Shown: piece after piece, positions 33,298 through 42,748 of the stretch
How the letters are laid out: each line of letters opens with the position of its first letter
Numbering within the stretch: position 1 is the stretch's first letter
DNA from: QVMG01 sp032073245
GTDB taxonomy: Bacteria > Bacteroidota > Bacteroidia > Bacteroidales > Tannerellaceae
Direction: 5' to 3'
Assembly (NCBI GenBank): GCA_032073245.1
Contig: DAMANX010000002.1
Location: forward strand, 62,001-126,000
Length of the DNA stretch: 64,000 nucleotides
Position numbers and translations under genes: made by a program
The notes under the pieces: model-generated
Told to the model about the DNA's origin: nothing
Database searches by the model: none
What the model saw: only the letters and a program-made list of their open reading frames with translations

Positions 33298-34317
33298 TTA
33301 AGAGAATAATTTCACTTTTCTGAATATCCGGTTTTTCCTGTCTAATGTGAGGAATTCAATAATTAAAAGGAATAACACGATCCAGGCTAATACCTGGAAT
33401 TGTTCATTATATTCTGAATACACTTTACTATCCAGTTCAGATTTATTCATCTTTTCAATTTCTCCTTGCAAAGCTTTCAATGCAGAGTTTGTATTGTCAG
33501 CTCTTACATACAAGCCATTCCCTGCAGCAGCAATATCCTGACACATCTGTTCATTTAGCTTAGTGATAACCACATTTCCTTCTTTATCTTTCATGAAATT
33601 ATTGTTTCCACCAATTGGTATGGGAGATCCCTGTGGTAATCCCATTCCAACAATATTCACATGAATACCTTTTTCCGCAGATTTCTTAGCTGCTCCAATA
33701 GCATCATCTTCATGGTTCTCACCATCCGTAATTAAAATTATAGCTTTATCTGACGTTTCACTGGGAGTAAACGAACGGTTAGCAAGATTTATAGCAGCAC
33801 CAATTGCTGTACCCTGGCTTGATACCATTGAAGGATTTATGGAAGAGAGAAACATCTTTGCAGATGCATAATCAGAAGTTATCGGCAATTGTGTAAAAGC
33901 ATCTCCTGCAAAGACAATTAATCCGACTTTATCATTATTCAATCCGTCGGTCAGCCGGGATAGCATTTGCTTTGCTTTTTCCAGACGATTAGGTGCCACA
34001 TCTTCTGCAAGCATCGAATTAGAAACATCCAGACAGACCATAATCTCCACCCCTTGTCTCTTTACTGTTTCAAGTTTGGATCCAAATTGCGGTCCAGCTA
34101 TAACAAAAATAACAAGTGTAATAGCGCCAAACAACAACCAGAATTTTAGATGTTGGCGTTTGGGTGAGACTTCCGGCATGAGCTCGGAAAGTAACTCCGG
34201 ATTTCCATATTTGCGCAAGGCCTTCCTCTTAGAGACTCTTGAATATATATAAAAGCCGACTAAACAGGGAAGTATAAATAATAAATACAAGTATTCAGGA
34301 TTTGCAAAACGAAACAT
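33298..34317 (-). CDS. batB: BatB: membrane-anchored VWA protein
   Basis: A 339-residue protein with N-terminal transmembrane helices (about 8-25 and 58-77), a VWA domain whose MIDAS motif is VCLDVSNSML (DxSxS intact), and a C-terminal helix (FQVLAWIVLFLLIIEFLTL). It lies 13 bp after batA. It is paired with BatA, with which it probably forms a metal-dependent complex in the inner membrane. Confidence 0.92.
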   Translation of the reverse strand: MFRFANPEYLYLLFILPCLVGFYIYSRVSKRKALRKYGNPELLSELMPEVSPKRQHLKFWLLFGAITLVIFVIAGPQFGSKLETVKRQGVEIMVCLDVSNSMLAEDVAPNRLEKAKQMLSRLTDGLNNDKVGLIVFAGDAFTQLPITSDYASAKMFLSSINPSMVSSQGTAIGAAINLANRSFTPSETSDKAIILITDGENHEDDAIGAAKKSAEKGIHVNIVGMGLPQGSPIPIGGNNNFMKDKEGNVVITKLNEQMCQDIAAAGNGLYVRADNTNSALKALQGEIEKMNKSELDSKVYSEYNEQFQVLAWIVLFLLIIEFLTLDRKNRIFRKVKLFS

Positions 34318-34330
34318 AAGCCTTTTATAT

Positions 34331-35320
34331 TTATGGTATATTTCTCAACAATGTATTTCTCAACAATATTTCAATCAGTAACAAGGCAAAAATCAACAAG
34401 GCCCAGTATTTGTATTCTTCCTGTTTCTTGCTGAACTGTTGCACACTGATCTTTGTTTTTTCCAATTGATCGATTTCAGAATAAATCTCTTTCAAGCTGG
34501 CATTATCAGTTGCCCGAAAATACTGTCCGCCTGTGACTGCTGCAATCTGTTTTAAGGCAGGCTCATCAATTTCCACAGGAACATTTTGATATTGAACACC
34601 CCCAAATGGTGACGGAAACGGATAAGGAGCCATTCCTTGTGTTCCCACCCCAATAGTGTAAACACGAACTCCGAAAGTTCTAGCAATATCTGCTGCTGTT
34701 ACAGGAGCAATATCTCCCTGATTATTAACTCCATCTGTTAACAGGATAATCACTTTAGATATAGCTTGGCTATCTTTAATACGGCTGACTGCATTTGCCA
34801 GGCCTAATCCTATCGCAGTCCCATCCTGGATTAATCCTGTCCGGATATCCTTAAATAGATTCAATAACACAGTGTGATCAGTAGTTAATGGACATTGTGT
34901 GAAACTTTCACCGGCAAACACTACTAATCCTATATTATCATTCGGCCGACCATTAATAAATGAAGCTGCAACATCTTTTGCTGCCTCCAAACGGTTTGGC
35001 TTCAAGTCTTCGGCCAACATACTACCGGAAATATCCATAGCCAGCATAATATCAATACCTTCTGTTGATGTATTCTGCCAGCTATTAGTAGATTGCGGCC
35101 GTGCCAGAACAATTATGAGTAAGGCAATTGCTGCCATCCGTAATACAAACGGTACATGGCGCAAATATACTTTCCAGGATGATGCCTGTGGTAGATCAAA
35201 AGCATCCGAAGAAGATACCTGTAAGCTCGCCTGACTTTTGCGCAACTTATAGATATACCATCCGATCATCGGAATAAGCAATAACAATAAATAGAGATAT
35301 GTCGGATTAGCAAATACCAT
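34331..35320 (-). CDS. batA: BatA: membrane-anchored VWA protein
   Basis: A 329-residue protein with an N-terminal helix (YLYLLLLLIPMIGWYIYKL), a second helix (about 57-75), and a VWA domain with an intact MIDAS, LAMDISGSML. A C-terminal helix (YWALLIFALLLIEILL) completes the BatA layout. It belongs to the moxR-DUF58-bat operon and lies 31 bp downstream of the DUF4381-like gene. Confidence 0.92.
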   Translation of the reverse strand: MVFANPTYLYLLLLLIPMIGWYIYKLRKSQASLQVSSSDAFDLPQASSWKVYLRHVPFVLRMAAIALLIIVLARPQSTNSWQNTSTEGIDIMLAMDISGSMLAEDLKPNRLEAAKDVAASFINGRPNDNIGLVVFAGESFTQCPLTTDHTVLLNLFKDIRTGLIQDGTAIGLGLANAVSRIKDSQAISKVIILLTDGVNNQGDIAPVTAADIARTFGVRVYTIGVGTQGMAPYPFPSPFGGVQYQNVPVEIDEPALKQIAAVTGGQYFRATDNASLKEIYSEIDQLEKTKISVQQFSKKQEEYKYWALLIFALLLIEILLRNTLLRNIP

Positions 35321-35351
35321 TTTATTCTTCTTTAATTAAAAGATTTAGAAA

Positions 35352-36341
35352 TCACTTCTCAGTTTGTTCATTCTCACCTTCTTCATTCGGGGTTTCTCCC
35401 GGAACCGGCTTAGGAACTTCAACAATCTTTGTTTGATTAACAAACAGATAAGCATTCATCATACTCAAATCATTCTCATCGGGTAACGGATGCATTTTAG
35501 CAAACTTAACCAGATCGGACAACTGAAGGATTTGTTTCAGATTATCATAGACTGAGTTAGCATCTGTTTCTTTTTGGATATAATCCAGAATTTCTCCCGA
35601 AGTCATTTCCAAAGCATTCGCTCCATAACGATTTACCATATACCGGCGAAGTGTATCCGTAATAAGTGTATAGTATTCCTTATTTCGCCCTTGTTGCCAA
35701 AGTTTCTGTTGTTTGATTTCGTCGAGTTCCTTCACTGCCTGCTCATGTGGAGGCAATTGAGGCTCAACTTTCTTGAATGGTACGATTGATTTCTTATCAC
35801 GTAAACGTTTAATAATATAACCAATCAAACAGATCAGGAATAACCCTAATAAGACACCAAAGATTATAGGATAATAATCGGCCAACACAAAAGGAGGTTT
35901 CCATACTTCTTTTATATCACTAAACTCTTCCGGAGCATCCGCATTAACAGGAATTGTAGAAACTTTCAATGCAACCTGATTAGATCGGATTGTATCCACT
36001 CCATCAATAACCTGTATGGGCGGTAATAGATACAATAAAGAATCAAATGAAGTAATCAGTATATCCTGTTTGATTAACAGGCGATTATTCTCTATAATGG
36101 AAGAATCCGGTTTTGAAATAGCTAATACCTCCACACCTCTCATCAATGTATCTCCAGGAATTACGAGCTGCACCGGACGATCTCTATCTGCCGTAACAGT
36201 AAGACTCAATACAGCTTGTTCCCCTATCAGGATAGCTGATGGCTCAAGATTCACATCGATCAACGTCCGTTGAGCATGTATGCCTCCTGTTCCAAGGGTT
36301 AAAAGTATAAGAAACAGTATGCTTTTATATGTAAATTTCAT
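35352..36341 (-). CDS. Bat-operon membrane protein, DUF4381-like
   Basis: A 329-residue protein with a signal peptide (ILFLILLTLGTGGIHAQ), a beta-rich periplasmic domain resembling the beginning of BatD (PSAILIGEQAVLSLTVTADR), one transmembrane helix (about 160-180, IIFGVLLGLFLICLIGYII), and a cytosolic helical part (ITDTLRRYMVNRYGANALEM). It occupies the slot between the DUF58 gene and batA where Bacteroides operons encode an uncharacterised membrane protein. The role is inferred from context only. Confidence 0.85.
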   Translation of the reverse strand: MKFTYKSILFLILLTLGTGGIHAQRTLIDVNLEPSAILIGEQAVLSLTVTADRDRPVQLVIPGDTLMRGVEVLAISKPDSSIIENNRLLIKQDILITSFDSLLYLLPPIQVIDGVDTIRSNQVALKVSTIPVNADAPEEFSDIKEVWKPPFVLADYYPIIFGVLLGLFLICLIGYIIKRLRDKKSIVPFKKVEPQLPPHEQAVKELDEIKQQKLWQQGRNKEYYTLITDTLRRYMVNRYGANALEMTSGEILDYIQKETDANSVYDNLKQILQLSDLVKFAKMHPLPDENDLSMMNAYLFVNQTKIVEVPKPVPGETPNEEGENEQTEK

Positions 36342-36349
36342 CTGTATAC

Positions 36350-37219
36350 TTAATTACGTTTATTAAAAAGAGCAATCAATGCCTTTACATAGTCGTCTTC
36401 CGTGCGCACTGAGACCGAATCGACACGACTCTTCTTAAAGGAATCGTTCATGCGTGTCTGCCTGCGATCCCACCATTCTTTATAAGCTTGACGTACACGG
36501 CCAGAAGAGCTGTCAACCCAACGTTCCGAACCGGTTTCAGCATCTTTTATCTTCATAAGACCTACCGGAGGTAATTCTGCTTCACGTCTGTCGTATACCT
36601 GAATGGCTACCACATCATGTTTGCGGTTAGCTATTGTCAATGCATCCTTAAAATCTCCTTTATCAATAAAGTCTGAGATCAGAAAGGTAGTACATCTTTT
36701 CTTTATTGCATTCGTCAGATACTTTAAAACAAGGCTGATATCTGTTTGTGTATCATCGGGTTGAAAGTCTATCAATTCACGGATAATATACAGAATATGC
36801 TTCTTTCCTTTCTGCGGTGGAATAAACTTCTCTATCTTATCTGAAAAGAATATTACCCCAATTTTATCATTATTTTGAATAGCAGAAAAGGCAAGTGTAG
36901 CAGCTATTTCCGCTATAATATCCTTTTTCATTACACTGACAGAGCCGAACTCACGGCTTCCGGACACATCGATAAGCAACATCACTGTTAATTCGCGCTC
37001 TTCTTCAAATACCTTAATATAAGGACGCGCATAACGGGCAGTCACATTCCAGTCGATATCACGGATATCATCACCAAACTGATATTCCCGCACCTCGCTA
37101 AAGGCCATCCCTCTACCCTTAAAGGCTGAGTGATATTGCCCGGCAAAGATATTACGAGATAATCCTCTGGTTTTTATCTCTATCTGACGTACTTTCTTAA
37201 GTAGTTCACTTGTCTCCAT
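36350..37219 (-). CDS. DUF58 domain protein of the Bat operon
   Basis: A 289-residue protein with the DUF58 core (FAGQYHSAFKGRGMAFSEVR, IRDIDWNVTARYARPYIKVF) and a VWA-like second half starting LLIDVSGSREFGS. DUF58 and MoxR genes are regular partners; MoxR ATPases are thought to remodel VWA proteins. The family-like start is the ATG at 37219 (METSELLKKVRQIEIKTRG). The 22 codons upstream lie inside an inverted repeat and are excluded. It ends 8 bp before the next gene. Confidence 0.92.
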   Translation of the reverse strand: METSELLKKVRQIEIKTRGLSRNIFAGQYHSAFKGRGMAFSEVREYQFGDDIRDIDWNVTARYARPYIKVFEEERELTVMLLIDVSGSREFGSVSVMKKDIIAEIAATLAFSAIQNNDKIGVIFFSDKIEKFIPPQKGKKHILYIIRELIDFQPDDTQTDISLVLKYLTNAIKKRCTTFLISDFIDKGDFKDALTIANRKHDVVAIQVYDRREAELPPVGLMKIKDAETGSERWVDSSSGRVRQAYKEWWDRRQTRMNDSFKKSRVDSVSVRTEDDYVKALIALFNKRN

Positions 37220-37232
37220 AATTTGAATTGAC

Positions 37233-37301
37233 AATGGACAATTGACAGTTGACAATGAAAGAGTCTTCAAATTGTCAATTGTCAACTATCAATTGTCCAT
37301 T
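37233..37301. repeat. Inverted repeat between moxR and DUF58 gene
   Basis: A left arm of about 26 bases (37233-37258, containing GGACAATTGACAGTTGACAA) and a right arm (about 37272-37301, containing TTGTCAACTATCAATTGTCC) match with one mismatch and a short offset. Tandem TTGACAATTGAC-type units occur in each arm. It would form an RNA hairpin within the operon message, just before the DUF58 start. Confidence 0.7.
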
Positions 37302-37304
37302 TAT

Positions 37305-38300
37305 TTAAGGTACTTCTACTTTATTCAGAATTTCGCTGATAACTTCTTCCGGTGTAAGATTATTTGCTTCTGCTTCATAGCTTAAGCCGATACGGTGACG
37401 CATTACATCATGACAAACTGCACGGATATCTTCCGGGATTACATATCCACGGCGTTTGATAAACGCGTAGGCACGTGCTGCTAAAGCCAAATTAATGGAA
37501 GCACGGGGAGACGCCCCGAATGAGATCATATTAGAAAGGTTTGCCATTCCATATTCCTGTGGGAAACGGGTTGCAAACACTATATCTACTATGTAACGTT
37601 CAATCTTCTCATCCAGATATACTTCACGCACAACATCACGTGCTTCAATTATCTCTTTCTTTGTCAATACGGGTTTGATGTCCGGTGATTTACCGGAGAT
37701 ATTCTGACGTATAATTAATTTTTCTTCTTCTTTTTTCGGATAGTTGATAATAACCTTTAGCATGAAACGGTCAACCTGTGCTTCAGGTAACGGATAAGTT
37801 CCCTCCTGCTCGATCGGGTTTTGTGTTGCCATTACAAGGAAAGGTTTAGGCAGAGCATACGTTTGTTCACTAATTGTTACCTGTCTTTCCTGCATTGCTT
37901 CCAGCAGTGCACTTTGTACTTTTGCCGGAGCACGGTTAATTTCATCAGCCAATACGAAGTTTGCAAAGATTGGCCCTTGTTTTACTTGAAACTCTTCGTT
38001 TTTCTGACTATAAATCATTGTACCGATAACGTCGGCAGGAAGAAGGTCGGGTGTAAACTGGATTCGGCTATATTTAGCATCAATTAAAGAAGCCAGCGTT
38101 TTAATAGCTAACGTCTTTGCCAAACCCGGAACCCCTTCTAACAGGATATGTCCATCTGAAAGCAGACCGATCAACAGTGATTCAACCAAATGTTTCTGGC
38201 CAACAATGACCTGATCCATACCCATAGTAATCATATTCACAAACGAACTCTTACTTTCAATTCGCTCATTCAACTCGCGAATATCTACTGTCTGACTCAT
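37305..38300 (-). CDS. moxR: MoxR-family AAA+ ATPase
   Basis: A 331-residue cytosolic ATPase. Walker A is LLEGVPGLAKTLAIKTLA, Walker B VLADEINRAPAKVQSALLEA, followed by sensor residues in MATQNPIEQEGTYPLPEAQ and the C-terminal lid domain with GASPRASINLALAARAYAF. It is the first gene of the operon and probably remodels or activates the VWA proteins BatA/BatB. The -7 box TAATTTTG is at 38361-38368 on the minus strand. Confidence 0.95.
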   Translation of the reverse strand: MSQTVDIRELNERIESKSSFVNMITMGMDQVIVGQKHLVESLLIGLLSDGHILLEGVPGLAKTLAIKTLASLIDAKYSRIQFTPDLLPADVIGTMIYSQKNEEFQVKQGPIFANFVLADEINRAPAKVQSALLEAMQERQVTISEQTYALPKPFLVMATQNPIEQEGTYPLPEAQVDRFMLKVIINYPKKEEEKLIIRQNISGKSPDIKPVLTKKEIIEARDVVREVYLDEKIERYIVDIVFATRFPQEYGMANLSNMISFGASPRASINLALAARAYAFIKRRGYVIPEDIRAVCHDVMRHRIGLSYEAEANNLTPEEVISEILNKVEVP

Positions 38301-38360
38301 AGATTTTTATTATTTTGTTATTATATTACTGACTTTAGAGTGTTTTTTCTTTTGGTTGCA

Positions 38361-38368
38361 CAAAATTA
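38361..38368 (-). promoter_or_regulatory. Probable -7 box of the moxR-bat operon
   Basis: TAATTTTG on the minus strand fits TAnnTTTG, 60 bp upstream of the moxR ATG. No clear TTTG is seen at the -33 position. Confidence 0.4.
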
Positions 38369-38460
38369 GAAATGTTAAATTCGTCTACGTCACATTTGCA
38401 GTTAAATAATTCTAACTGCCCTACCGGGTTTTATTTAATTTATATAACTGAAAAACTTTT

Positions 38461-39552
38461 TTAGTTACCACCGGTAAGTATTTGGGTTTGTAGAGCAGAA
38501 GCTTTCTCTATGGAAGCACGATCTTGTGCATTGATTCCATAAAGTTCCGGAGCAGGTACCAGAATTTCTGTTCCGATAGGTATATTATTAGGATCGGATA
38601 TTCTTGCTTTATTATATTCGTAAAGATATACCCAGAATATTTTATGATTATAATATTTCTGAGCTATTAATGTTAAACGGCTACCCGGCTCTATCTTTAC
38701 ACGGTCCAGATCTTCCGGTTTATTAACTGTTGTTTGTGAAGGCTTACCTTCCAGTTGTTCTGCTTGTATAGTGTCTGTCACTTCTTCTGTTTGCACTACC
38801 GCTGTATCTTCTACTATATCTATAATTGGTTCCTCTATCTCCAATTCCTGTGGCTCATCAGCATATACGGGTATATTGGGTTGGGATATGGAATTTATAA
38901 AGTAATACACTCCTCCCCCTATTGCAATAATCAGAAGGATAACCAATGAAATCCAGATTGCTTTATTACTCTTCTTTTTTTCCGGTGCTTTATCTATCGG
39001 ATCAAGAGTTTTACTTTCTGCTTTTGGTTCAGTACTTACTATCTTTTCTTCTACAGATGAGTCAATTATCGGTTCAATAGGTTCATCCTGTATCTCTTCT
39101 TGTATATCTTCAGCTTTTTCTTCCGGTATTTCCGGTTCAGGAGAAACTATTTGTGGAGTTATTTCTTCTATATTATCTTCCTCACTATCCTCATTTTCAT
39201 TGGAAGACTCCAATTCAGGAAAGTCGGTTTCGCTATTTATTTCTGTTGTATCAAAAAAGGAAAAGGGCTTGTTTACTAATTCTTTCAAATCTTTATCCGG
39301 AGTAAATGTAAACTTGTAGTGTCCCGGAATAACGAAGCGATTACCGGTATTCACATTTATACTTTCACGGTCTTCTACTTCAATAATCTTGAATGTTCCC
39401 AGGCCCTTTATCTTTGCAATTTTATCTGCAAAAACTCCATCGGATACAATCGAAATAAATTCTCTTAGGAACTCTTCTGCTTCCTTTTTTGTGCGGCCGG
39501 TTTGCTTGGCTAATATACCGGCTAAATCCTGAAGTGTCAACCGGTTATTCAT
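38461..39552 (-). CDS. HU-like DNA-binding domain fused to a membrane helix and LysM domain
   Basis: A 363-residue protein. Residues 1-95 are a HU/IHF-like fold (LTLQDLAGILAKQTGRTKKE, IKGLGTFKIIEVEDRE). A long acidic region (about 105-190, rich in E and P) follows, then one transmembrane helix (about 197-220, IWISLVILLIIAIGGGVYYF) and a periplasmic LysM-like domain (about 280-335, RVKIEPGSRLTLIAQKYYNH). The arrangement would tether a DNA-binding fold in the cytoplasm to the cell wall. Genes of this layout occur in Bacteroidales. It overlaps the preceding HU gene by 8 bp. Confidence 0.85.
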   Translation of the reverse strand: MNNRLTLQDLAGILAKQTGRTKKEAEEFLREFISIVSDGVFADKIAKIKGLGTFKIIEVEDRESINVNTGNRFVIPGHYKFTFTPDKDLKELVNKPFSFFDTTEINSETDFPELESSNENEDSEEDNIEEITPQIVSPEPEIPEEKAEDIQEEIQDEPIEPIIDSSVEEKIVSTEPKAESKTLDPIDKAPEKKKSNKAIWISLVILLIIAIGGGVYYFINSISQPNIPVYADEPQELEIEEPIIDIVEDTAVVQTEEVTDTIQAEQLEGKPSQTTVNKPEDLDRVKIEPGSRLTLIAQKYYNHKIFWVYLYEYNKARISDPNNIPIGTEILVPAPELYGINAQDRASIEKASALQTQILTGGN

Positions 39553-39835
39553 TGTCTTTTAAAGCTTTTAATTTATTCTTAATAGTAGTTCCCGGTTTAA
39601 AGACTGGCGCCAATTTGGGAGGAACCAGATAACGTTTACCGCTTACTGGATTAACAGTGATACGTTCGGCTTTCTTCTTCACTTCGAACTGGCCGAATCC
39701 CTGAAAATAAACGGAGTCATTATCTACTAGAGTGGTACTTATAACAGAACTTAAAGCAGACATCATATCCGTAACTTCCTGTTGAGTCCACCCCATACGT
39801 TTAGATAGCTCCGATATAAGTTCTTTATTCTTCAT
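39545..39835 (-). CDS. HU-family DNA-binding protein
   Basis: A 96-residue nucleoid protein of the Bacteroidetes HU type: MKNKELISELSKRMGWTQQE at the start, GFGQFEVKKKAER and NPVSGKRYLVPPKLAPVFKP in the beta-arm region. It lies 75 bp downstream of rimO and overlaps the HU-LysM gene, so the two are translationally coupled and may interact. Confidence 0.93.
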   Translation of the reverse strand: MKNKELISELSKRMGWTQQEVTDMMSALSSVISTTLVDNDSVYFQGFGQFEVKKKAERITVNPVSGKRYLVPPKLAPVFKPGTTIKNKLKALKDNE

Positions 39836-39910
39836 GCTGTTATTTGTTTTATGCTGCTATATTAGTCATTATTTGGGAATTAGCCAAATAAATGAAAGTA
39901 TTTGTCCGAA

Positions 39911-41206
39911 TCAGGAGAGCTGGCCATACAGGTCAAAGGCCTGTGTATCAGTTATCTTTATTTGATAGAACTGACCCGGATTAAGTTTCTTTTCCTTACT
40001 GATCAATACCTCCGGATCAACTTCCGGCGAATCATATTCCGTACGCCCTATGTAATAATCTTCTTCTTCTCTGTCTACTATGGTACGGAATGTTTGCCCT
40101 ATCTTCTGTTCACTGATTTCAGCTGATATATTTTCCTGAATACGCATAATATAGTCCAGACGCTCCTGTTTCACTTCTTCCGGCACATTATCCGTATAAT
40201 GCTTATAAGAATAGGTACCGATTTCATGACTGTAAGCAAACGCCCCCATCCGCTCAAACCGTATTTTACGAATGAATTCAACCATCTCTTCGAAATCCTT
40301 TTCTGTTTCCTCAGAATGTCCGGTCATTAATGTGGTACGCAGATGAATCCCCGGAACCTCTTCTCTGATACGTTCTATCAAGTCATACGTTTCCTTACTG
40401 GTAATGCGGCGGCGCATAACTTTCAACATGTGATCACTGATATGTTGCAAAGCGATATCCATATAACTGCACACATTATCCCTTTCCCGCATCACGCGCA
40501 AAAGGTCATCGGGAAAGCCTGACGGGTATCCGTAATGCAAACGGATCCACTCCACTCCGGGAATATCAGATATCCGTTCCACTAATTCGGGTAAAGCCAG
40601 TCGTTTATACTTGTCCAAACCATAATAAGTCAAATCCTGGGCAATGAGCTGAAATTCTTTCACTCCCTGACTTACCAACAGCCGTACTTCTTCTTCCAAT
40701 GTTTCCATCGGCAACGATTGATATTTACCTGTGATAAGGGGAATAGAGCAATAGGAACAAGTGCGGTTGCAACCTTCAGCAATTTTCAGATAAGCATAAT
40801 GATTGGGAGTGGTTAGAATACGTTGTGTAGCCAACTCCTGATGATAGGATTTACCTAAGTCGGTAATCAATTCCTGCCAGTTAAACTTTCCATAAAACCG
40901 GTCCACTTCAGGAAGTTCTGTTTTCATCTCTTTTAAAAAGCGTTGTGACAGGCATCCCATTACAAATAACTTGCCTATGGTTCCTTTTCGTTTGGCTTCC
41001 CCCAGTTCCAGAATCATATTGATAGATTCTTCCTGAGCATCACCAATAAACCCACAGGTATTTACAATAACAATCTCACCATCTATCTTATCCGGATCAT
41101 GTTTAACCGTATATCCGTTGGCGACAAACTGACGCATCAACTGTTCCGAATCAACCAGATTCTTTGAACAACCCAGCGTTATAATGTCTACCTTATTTTT
41201 TCTCAT
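39911..41206 (-). CDS. rimO: Ribosomal protein S12 methylthiotransferase RimO
   Basis: Radical-SAM enzyme (431 aa) that adds a methylthio group to an Asp of ribosomal protein S12. The N-terminal UPF0004 domain provides cluster ligands C13 (TLGCSKNLVDSE), C51 (VNTCGFIGDA) and C85 (VMGCLSQRF). The radical-SAM motif is CNRTCSYC (C146, C150, C153). A C-terminal TRAM domain lies at about 370-431 (FRTIVDREEEDYYIGRTEYD). Start context and length are standard. It is in an apparent operon with the TlpA-like and ftsY genes (10-14-bp gaps). Confidence 0.96.
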   Translation of the reverse strand: MRKNKVDIITLGCSKNLVDSEQLMRQFVANGYTVKHDPDKIDGEIVIVNTCGFIGDAQEESINMILELGEAKRKGTIGKLFVMGCLSQRFLKEMKTELPEVDRFYGKFNWQELITDLGKSYHQELATQRILTTPNHYAYLKIAEGCNRTCSYCSIPLITGKYQSLPMETLEEEVRLLVSQGVKEFQLIAQDLTYYGLDKYKRLALPELVERISDIPGVEWIRLHYGYPSGFPDDLLRVMRERDNVCSYMDIALQHISDHMLKVMRRRITSKETYDLIERIREEVPGIHLRTTLMTGHSEETEKDFEEMVEFIRKIRFERMGAFAYSHEIGTYSYKHYTDNVPEEVKQERLDYIMRIQENISAEISEQKIGQTFRTIVDREEEDYYIGRTEYDSPEVDPEVLISKEKKLNPGQFYQIKITDTQAFDLYGQLS

Positions 41207-41216
41207 TTATTTCTTT

Positions 41217-41780
41217 TTACTTTGAATCTAGTAATCCGATAATTACATCTTCAAATTGTTTGATATGTCTGAATGCCTCTTCTTTATCTCTTGGGCCTCC
41301 AGATTTTATATAAGCAATCTTTCCTTCCTGATCTACTACTATATTTGTAGGAAAACCGTAGCATTTCAGGCGGGTACATTCTTCTCTTGGAATAGGACAA
41401 ACAATATAGGGTAGTTGAAATTTGGGTACCGATTTTTCAGCATAACTTAGCGGATCGCTTGTAAACGAAATAAATTGAAATGCAGGATTATCTTTATATC
41501 TTTGATAAAGGTCTATAAGTGCATCAAATTCTGCCACACAAGGAGTACAGGATTCAAACCAAAAGTTGATCATTGTAACTTTTCCAGTAAGCATTTCATG
41601 AGTGATCTCATCTCCATTTAATGATAAGGTGGAGAATTCAGGATATTGCTGACCAAGAGATTCCTTGTAAAATTGATCTCGTTGTTCTCTTAGATCTCGC
41701 ATCAAAGAATCCATGTTAAGCTTCTGACTATATGCTGAAACCGATAGGGAAAGAATTATTAACCATAAGACCTGTTTCAT
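41217..41780 (-). CDS. TlpA-like periplasmic thioredoxin
   Basis: A 187-residue exported protein with a signal peptide (MKQVLWLIILSLSVSAYSQK) and a thioredoxin fold of AhpC/TSA-redoxin type. The active site is WFESCTPCVAEFD (CTPC), so it is redox-active and probably reduces periplasmic disulfides or assists cytochrome or other maturation. It is flanked by rimO and ftsY with small gaps (10 and 14 bp). The substrate is not indicated by the context. Confidence 0.9.
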   Translation of the reverse strand: MKQVLWLIILSLSVSAYSQKLNMDSLMRDLREQRDQFYKESLGQQYPEFSTLSLNGDEITHEMLTGKVTMINFWFESCTPCVAEFDALIDLYQRYKDNPAFQFISFTSDPLSYAEKSVPKFQLPYIVCPIPREECTRLKCYGFPTNIVVDQEGKIAYIKSGGPRDKEEAFRHIKQFEDVIIGLLDSK

Positions 41781-41794
41781 ATCTACAAATCTTA

Positions 41795-42748
41795 TTATTC
41801 CCCAAACAGAGAGTCTACAAATTCCTTTTTATTAAATACCTGTAAGTCTTCAATGCCTTCTCCCAAACCAATATATTTTACAGGAATGCGGAAATGATCG
41901 GAAATACCGATAACAACTCCACCTTTAGCCGTTCCGTCCAGTTTGGTAACTGCCAATGCATTAACTTCTGTTGCCGCGGTAAACTGTTTTGCCTGTTCAA
42001 AGGCATTTTGCCCTGTTGAACCATCCAAAACCAACAAGATCTCATGTGGAGCATCCGGAATAACCTTCTTCATCACATTTTTAATCTTTGTCAGCTCGTT
42101 CATGAGATTAATCTTATTATGCAAACGTCCGGCCGTATCAATAATAACCACATCTGCGTTATTTGCTTTAGCGGAACTAAGTGTATCAAAGGCTACAGAA
42201 GCTGGGTCAGCACCCATTTTTTGTTTGACGATAGGAACTCCTACCCGTTCGCTCCAGATCACCAACTGTTCTACTGCAGCAGCACGAAAAGTATCTGCTG
42301 CTCCCAGATAAACACTCTTACCAGCTTTCTTGAATTGATAAGCCAACTTCCCTATTGTCGTTGTCTTCCCTACTCCATTGACACCTACCACCATAATCAC
42401 ATAAGGTTTTTTATCATCCGGAAGTACATAACCATCATTGTCATCCGTATTGTTTTCAGTAAGCAACGCGGCAATCTCTTCTCTTAATATGGCTGTAAGT
42501 TCATTTGTATTTACATATTTATCGCGGGAAACACGTTTCTCAATCCGCTGAATAATCTTCAAAGTAGTGTCGACACCCACATCCGAAGTGATAAGGATTT
42601 CTTCCAGATCATCCAATACATCGTCATCTACCCGGCTCTTACCGGCAACGGCACGTGTTATTTTTGAGAATACATTCTCTTTGGTTTTTGATAAACCTTT
42701 GTCTAACGTCTCTTTCTTATCTTTATTGAAAAAACTAAAAATACCCAT
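41795..42748 (-). CDS. ftsY: Signal recognition particle receptor FtsY
   Basis: SRP GTPase (317 aa) that docks SRP-ribosome complexes at the membrane. The NG domain has G1 GVNGVGKTTTIGK, the RAA box DTFRAAAVEQL, G3 DTAGRLHNK and the G4/G5 region TKLDGTAKGGV. The charged N-terminal extension is short. The ATG at 42748 (MGIFSFFNKDKK) is preferred over an upstream TTG at 42754. It is the first gene of the ftsY-tlpA-rimO run. Confidence 0.96.
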   Translation of the reverse strand: MGIFSFFNKDKKETLDKGLSKTKENVFSKITRAVAGKSRVDDDVLDDLEEILITSDVGVDTTLKIIQRIEKRVSRDKYVNTNELTAILREEIAALLTENNTDDNDGYVLPDDKKPYVIMVVGVNGVGKTTTIGKLAYQFKKAGKSVYLGAADTFRAAAVEQLVIWSERVGVPIVKQKMGADPASVAFDTLSSAKANNADVVIIDTAGRLHNKINLMNELTKIKNVMKKVIPDAPHEILLVLDGSTGQNAFEQAKQFTAATEVNALAVTKLDGTAKGGVVIGISDHFRIPVKYIGLGEGIEDLQVFNKKEFVDSLFGE

